Shown here: positions 60,383-64,000 of the stretch, piece by piece
Numbering within the stretch: position 1 is the stretch's first letter
Layout: every line of letters begins with the position of its first letter
Made by a program: the position numbers and the translations under genes
DNA from: Spartobacteria bacterium
GTDB lineage: Bacteria; Verrucomicrobiota; Verrucomicrobiia; Chthoniobacterales; Chthoniobacteraceae
Reading direction: 5' to 3'
DNA length: 64,000 nucleotides
Assembly (NCBI GenBank): GCA_021324825.1
Contig: JAJPII010000033.1
Span: 124,001 to 188,000, forward strand
The notes under the pieces: model-generated
What the model was told of the DNA's origin: nothing
Databases searched by the model: none
What the model saw: only the letters and a program-made list of their open reading frames with translations

Positions 60383-62790
60383 TTGAGCAGCTGTTCCATG
60401 GACGGGTCGGGTTCCGAACCCAGTTCGACCGCGCGCTTGTAATATCTCTTCGCCTTTTCCTTGTCGGGCGGCTGGCGCGTGGCGTAGACGACCGCGAGGT
60501 TAAAGTTCGCATCGGCATACTTGTCGTCAAGGGCGATGGCGGTGAGGAGTTCCTTTTCGGTCGCTTCCGGCCACCCCTTCATGCTCGCGGTGATGCCGAG
60601 GTAATTGTGCGCCTGCGGTATCTTCGGGTTGATGGAGAGCGCCTTGGTCAACTGGTCGATGGCGTCGTCGTAGCGGGCCTGCTGGTAGTAGACGATGCCG
60701 AGGGTGGTGCGCGAGAAGGTGTCGTTGGGGGCGATGGCGATGGCTTTTTTGAACGCCTCCTCCGAGCCTTTCAGCTTCCCGAGCTTGAACCGGACGACGC
60801 CGAGGTTGGAGAGGATGAAGACGTTGTTCGGCGCGCGCAACAGCGAGCGCTCGTAGGAGCGTTCGGCCTCGTGGAACTTGCCGCGGTCATAGAAATCCTT
60901 CGCCTCGCGGACGAGGGGGCGCACCGCGTCGGGGACGTTGGGCGCGGCCGCCGTCTCGACTTGTGGCGCGGGCGTCGGGGTGGGCGCGGGCGCCGCAGGC
61001 ATGAGCGGAGGCGTGCTGCCCATCGCGAGATTCATGATCCCCGGGGAGGGAAGGGGATTCGTCGTCTCGGATTCATGCGGCGACGGCCCGGGCACGGGGA
61101 GGGGGAGTTCGTTCTTCGGAGCGGATATCTCGATGTTCATCCCTTCGTTGTTCTCGGCGGCGGGCGCGACCTCGGGTTGCTTGAACATCGCGCTCTCCTT
61201 GGGGCTGAGTTTTACGACCGGCTCGGCGAGATATTTCAGCTTGTCCAGGAGGGTTGCGGACTGGCCCTCCAGCCGCGACATCTCGCCCATGACGATGGTC
61301 CGGGCCTGCTCCCGCCGCGCTTCCTCCTTCAAGCTGCGGTAAACGATGTCGCGCAAAACTTTGTTTTCATCCGTGATCCGTTTCTTTTCCTCGGGACTCG
61401 CGCCCTCGGCTTTTACCCGTTCCAGCTCGCTGCTCGTTTTGTCGAGCTGGTCCTGCAACTCCGCCATCGTCCCCTGGAAATCGCGGTTCTGTTTCTGGCT
61501 GGCCGCGAGTTGATCCCGCACGTCGGCTATTTGCTTGGTCAGGGTCGCGATCTGCTCGTCCTTCTTCGGCGCGTCGGCCTTGAATTGCGCAACGGCCTTT
61601 TCCGCGTCGCTGAGCCGCGCGGTGAGCGAGGCGTTGTCGGACATCAGCTTCACGACCTGCTTTTGCGCTTCCTTCAGCTTCGTCAAGTCGGCCAGCGCCT
61701 GGTCGCGCTGCGTCCTGAAGTTGTCGCGTTCCCGCTTCACGCTCGCCAATTCGCTCTGGGCGGTGTTGAGTTTTTCCGTCAGCGCGTCGCGCGCGGCCAC
61801 GGCGGTGTCGCGCTCGACCTTCAGGTCGGCGGCTTCTTTCGTGGCGGCGGCGAGCTTCGCGGTCATCTCGGCGCTCGGTTTGCCGCCTTGTTTCGAGAGG
61901 GTCTCCACCTGCTTTTGGGCGTCCGCCAGCTTGCCTTCCAATTCCTGGTTCTTTTGCGCGGCGGCGTCCCGCTCCTGTTGCAGGGCCTGCATCCGTTTCC
62001 TGATGCCGGCGGACCGGTCGGACTCGTCCTGCGCTCCCTGCTTTGCCTCGTCCCGCTCATCCCGGGCTTTCACCAGATCCTGGTTCAGATGCTGGATCTC
62101 CTCTTCCATGTTCTTCTTGCCGGTGAAATCCTTCGAGGTGTCCTGCAACGCGGATTTCAATGCTTCCTCCAGTTCGCGGATGCGCGACTTTTCCTCGACG
62201 GCCTGGACCTTGGTCGAGTCGCGCTCCTTTAACGCGAGTTGAAGCTGGCTGGTGATCTCCTCGTTCCGCTTCTCGACTTCGTCCGCCCGCTCGTGTTCAG
62301 CCTCGAGGTCTTGTTCCAGATGCTTGATCCGCCTCTTGACCGCTTCCACGGCGTCACCCGCGGTGGCGGGCTCTTCCATATTGGAAGGCGTCTCCTCGGG
62401 CGGGCCTTTCTCCGGCAGCGGCGGCGCTTCCGATTCGGGGAGGCCCGACGGGGGCATCCTTGGCGGGCTCAGGGCGCCGGCCTTTTGCTGGAGTTTCGAG
62501 ATGCTCTCCTCGGTCTTTTTCGTGCGGTAGGAAACGATCAGCGGCTGCCAGTCCGGGAAATCCTTCGTGAGCCTGTCCAGGAGGCCGTACGCGTGCCGGT
62601 ATTTGGCGAGCGCCATTTTATAATTTTCGTCCGCCTCGAATTTCTCGGCAGCCTGCACGTCGAGATAGGCGCTCAGGAAAAGATCGGAAGGGTCCCGCGA
62701 CTCCGCGCCGAGCAAGACCAAGCCGCTCGCGTTGAGGAATAAAACAAATAGAATGATCAGCAGCCGCCCCATGGAAAATGGCGAGAACAT
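60379..62790 (-). CDS. Long coiled-coil protein with C-terminal TPR repeats
   Basis: An 803-residue exported protein (797 if the second ATG at 62770-62772 is used, which puts MGRLLIILFVLFL directly at the start). After the signal comes a short helical TPR-like unit (KMALAKYRHAYGLLDRLTKDFP), a Pro-rich stretch, then about 320 residues of coiled coil (roughly 145-510), a Pro-rich linker (PAAPAPTPTPAPQ), and four tetratricopeptide repeats at about 640-790 (YDRGKFHEAERSYERSLLRAPN onwards). It probably spans the periplasm as a scaffold, loosely recalling YbgF/CpoB in design. It heads the operon with the secreted protein, bioB and the Ig-like gene. Confidence 0.72.
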   Translation of the reverse strand: MFSPFSMGRLLIILFVLFLNASGLVLLGAESRDPSDLFLSAYLDVQAAEKFEADENYKMALAKYRHAYGLLDRLTKDFPDWQPLIVSYRTKKTEESISKLQQKAGALSPPRMPPSGLPESEAPPLPEKGPPEETPSNMEEPATAGDAVEAVKRRIKHLEQDLEAEHERADEVEKRNEEITSQLQLALKERDSTKVQAVEEKSRIRELEEALKSALQDTSKDFTGKKNMEEEIQHLNQDLVKARDERDEAKQGAQDESDRSAGIRKRMQALQQERDAAAQKNQELEGKLADAQKQVETLSKQGGKPSAEMTAKLAAATKEAADLKVERDTAVAARDALTEKLNTAQSELASVKRERDNFRTQRDQALADLTKLKEAQKQVVKLMSDNASLTARLSDAEKAVAQFKADAPKKDEQIATLTKQIADVRDQLAASQKQNRDFQGTMAELQDQLDKTSSELERVKAEGASPEEKKRITDENKVLRDIVYRSLKEEARREQARTIVMGEMSRLEGQSATLLDKLKYLAEPVVKLSPKESAMFKQPEVAPAAENNEGMNIEISAPKNELPLPVPGPSPHESETTNPLPSPGIMNLAMGSTPPLMPAAPAPTPTPAPQVETAAAPNVPDAVRPLVREAKDFYDRGKFHEAERSYERSLLRAPNNVFILSNLGVVRFKLGKLKGSEEAFKKAIAIAPNDTFSRTTLGIVYYQQARYDDAIDQLTKALSINPKIPQAHNYLGITASMKGWPEATEKELLTAIALDDKYADANFNLAVVYATRQPPDKEKAKRYYKRAVELGSEPDPSMEQLLK

Positions 62791-62839
62791 TACGTCAGAT
62801 CAAAATTTGTTGCAAATGATTCCCCGTTCGCCGGAGTTA

Positions 62840-62868
62840 TTGACACAAATTGGGCCGGGTGCTACTTT
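62840..62868 (+). promoter_or_regulatory. Promoter candidate for the HNH gene
   Basis: A perfect TTGACA (62840-62845), a 17-bp spacer and TACTTT (62863-62868). The expected start point is about 8 nt before the ATG at 62884. It is the best -35 box in the window, and lies in the 93-bp region between divergent genes. Confidence 0.55.
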
Positions 62869-62883
62869 CCCGCCAAAATCCGG

Positions 62884-63486
62884 ATGCTGGATCGCCAAGT
62901 TCTCGTGCTCAATCGGTTGTGGCAGGCGGTGAACGTATGCACCGTCAGGCGCGCTTTTGCCCTTTTATTCCAAGGGCACGCGCAAGTCGTCAGCGCCGAT
63001 TCGAACAATAACTTCTTCACCCACGATTTCCTGGGCTGGATGGACCTCTCCCTGCGCGAGCCGGAGGATGAGATGATGCACACCATCTCCTTCAAGGTGC
63101 GGGTGCCGCGGGTCATCGTCCTGCTCCTCTTCGACCGCCTGCCGAAGAAGGAGGTGAAATTCACCCGGCACAACATCTTCGCGCGCGACAAGGACACCTG
63201 CCAATATTGCGGCAAGGTCTTCGACCGGCGCGATCTAAATCTCGATCACGTCCTGCCGCGCGACAAGGGAGGGCAGACATCCTGGGAAAACGTGGTCTGC
63301 TCGTGCATCCCGTGCAACACCCGCAAGGGCAACCGCCTGCCGCACGAAGCGGGCATGCATCTCATCCGCAAGCCGAAGCGCCCGAAATGGCAGCCCTTTG
63401 TCGCGGTCACCTTTAGCGCGCCGCATCATGAAAGCTGGAAGCATTTCATCGACCTGGCGTACTGGAACGTCGAACTGAGCGACTGA
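62884..63486 (+). CDS. HNH endonuclease domain protein
   Basis: A 200-residue protein. The N-terminal half (VLVLNRLWQAVNVCTVRRAFALLFQGHAQVV) is the conserved lead-in of a widespread bacterial HNH family. The nuclease domain has a zinc knuckle made by C106 and C109 (DTCQYCG) with C141 and C144 (CIPCN), and the catalytic NLDHVLPRDKGG plus the terminal CNTRKGN. Members have no settled role; a genome-maintenance nuclease is a fair guess. It is monocistronic with a strong promoter candidate and followed by the paired palindromes. No defence-system partner is adjacent. Confidence 0.85.
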   Translation: MLDRQVLVLNRLWQAVNVCTVRRAFALLFQGHAQVVSADSNNNFFTHDFLGWMDLSLREPEDEMMHTISFKVRVPRVIVLLLFDRLPKKEVKFTRHNIFARDKDTCQYCGKVFDRRDLNLDHVLPRDKGGQTSWENVVCSCIPCNTRKGNRLPHEAGMHLIRKPKRPKWQPFVAVTFSAPHHESWKHFIDLAYWNVELSD

Positions 63487-63513
63487 GCCGGGGCCTCGCC
63501 CGCCTTCGTCCTC

Positions 63514-63624
63514 GTTGTAGAGGCGGCTGTGTCAGCCGCCTAACCAAACTAAAGACCTAAAAATAGCCTGCGCCTTCTCGTTGTTCTCCCTCCTCCAGGC
63601 GGCTGGCACAGCCGCCTCTACAAC
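63514..63624. repeat. Dispersed palindromic repeat copies 3 and 4, head to head
   Basis: Copy 3 (63514-63540, plus orientation) and copy 4 (63598-63624, inverted) match at 26 of 27 positions and flank 57 bp of A/C-rich sequence. Together they make a 111-bp structure that could fold as one long hairpin or as two short ones. It lies between convergent genes and may terminate both. Confidence 0.85.
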
Positions 63625-63632
63625 GACGGCGG

Positions 63633-63809
63633 TTAGTGAACGACGGTCGTCGTGGTGCTCGACCCGGATCCCGGCGCGACCGCGGATGGAACCGTTTCCT
63701 GCGTGCTGGTCGTCACCGTATGCGTTGGCGGGGGTGTTTCGTCATGCACGCAACCATTCAGCACCGCGGCGGAGACCACGGCCAGTAAGTAGAGGACGAT
63801 TTTTCTCAT
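63633..63809 (-). CDS. Small Thr-rich lipoprotein
   Basis: A 58-residue predicted lipoprotein: signal RKIVLYLLAVVSAAVLNGC with lipobox LNGC (Cys20), then a 38-residue Thr/Pro/Ser-rich tail with no predicted structure. It begins with ATG at 63807-63809 and ends with TAA just beside copy 4 of the dispersed palindrome. Family unknown; small lipoproteins of this kind are often found near envelope genes. The histidine kinase gene upstream ends 51 bp before its start. Confidence 0.6.
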   Translation of the reverse strand: MRKIVLYLLAVVSAAVLNGCVHDETPPPTHTVTTSTQETVPSAVAPGSGSSTTTTVVH

Positions 63810-63860
63810 AACTAAAGAGTCTTCGCGACTGAAGGGGTTTTTGGTCGCCTCCTTCCTCGA

Positions 63861-64000
63861 CTACTTCTCGCAGGCTTGCAGGCAGAGGGTGAACTTGGTC
63901 CCGGCGCCGGCCTGCGTTTGCAGCCGGATCGCTCCCCCCGCTTCCTTGATGAGCCGCTTCACGATGGAGAGGCCGAGGCCCGTCCCCTTGTCGGCGGATT
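63861..64000 (-). CDS. Sensor histidine kinase, C-terminal end (partial)
   Basis: The last 46 codons of a gene that continues past the right edge. The translation ADKGTGLGLSIVKRLIKEAG is the G2 box of a HATPase_c domain (G-x-G-L-G-L), and AIRLQTQAGAGTKFTLCL is the final strand pair. It ends with TAG (minus strand, 63861-63863). The sensor part, partner regulator and signal are outside the window. Confidence 0.85.
   Translation of the reverse strand, partial: SADKGTGLGLSIVKRLIKEAGGAIRLQTQAGAGTKFTLCLQACEK

Noticed and set aside
62884-63486. HNH gene as part of a defence or CRISPR-Cas9 system
   Set aside because: It is a small stand-alone HNH protein with no methylase, helicase, Cas or toxin partner nearby.
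1-64000. tRNA, rRNA, riboswitch and transposase genes
   Set aside because: All intergenic stretches were read; none shows a cloverleaf, a recognisable riboswitch core or a transposase, and none is long enough for an rRNA.

Overview
The window is GC-rich, densely coded bacterial chromosome with almost no intergenic space: the largest gene-free stretch is about 195 bases and none exceeds 300. I see no tRNA, rRNA, CRISPR array, transposase or phage gene. The organism is Gram-negative (LptF-type permease, RND efflux pump, type V autotransporter, several lipoproteins). It is most likely a member of the Verrucomicrobiota, from the DUF1800/DUF1501 pair, the T5SS/PEP-CTERM-associated repeats, the fused ResB-CcsA protein and hopanoid genes. 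This assignment is inference from gene content.

Layout. 1-8637 (+): an ABC-transporter ATPase tail and solute-binding protein, then mutY, trpB, a GH27 alpha-galactosidase and a ResB-CcsA cytochrome c maturation fusion, nearly all touching or overlapping. 8635-8799: a 165-bp inverted-repeat element. 8797-11306 (-): homoserine dehydrogenase and aspartate kinase. 11402-16458 (+): DUF1800, Tat-signal DUF1501, TatA, an endonuclease/phosphatase-fold enzyme and a redoxin lacking its cysteines. 16521-24437 (-): a 2638-residue autotransporter. 24606-28950 (+): RND adaptor and pump. 29101-33421: a TPR-like membrane protein, hopanoid-type hpnI and hpnA opposite hpnK, and an MBL-fold hydrolase. 33534-37449 (+): an HslV-like Ntn hydrolase, an MFS carrier, an LptF/G permease and an aldo/keto reductase. 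37456-39325 (-): lipoprotein and alpha/beta hydrolase. 39477-41118 (+): response regulator and aldo/keto reductase. 41119-43054 (-): sodium:solute symporter with a small membrane partner.

43250-49311 (+) is the most interesting part: six coupled genes encoding a LarA-like nickel racemase, gluconokinase, TIM-barrel isomerase, an ABC 'ATPase' that has lost every nucleotide-binding motif, and homologues of EboF (phosphodiesterase) and EboD (dehydroquinate-synthase-like cyclase). 49281-53072 (-): a glycan-type operon (nucleotide-sugar epimerase, M20 deacylase, APH-like kinase, flippase-like membrane protein). 53192-56761 (+): a Pro/Ala-rich tail-anchored protein, thioredoxin and MutS. 56747-62790 (-): a coiled-coil/TPR protein, a secreted protein with a possible His/Cys dyad, bioB and an Ig-like anchored protein. 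62884 to the end: an HNH nuclease, paired palindromic repeats, a tiny lipoprotein and the end of a histidine kinase.

General features. Most co-oriented genes are coupled by ATGA or GTGA overlaps. Shine-Dalgarno sequences are scarce. Several promoter candidates sit so close to the start codon that leaders would be under about 10 nt. Convergent genes often overlap at their 3' ends.
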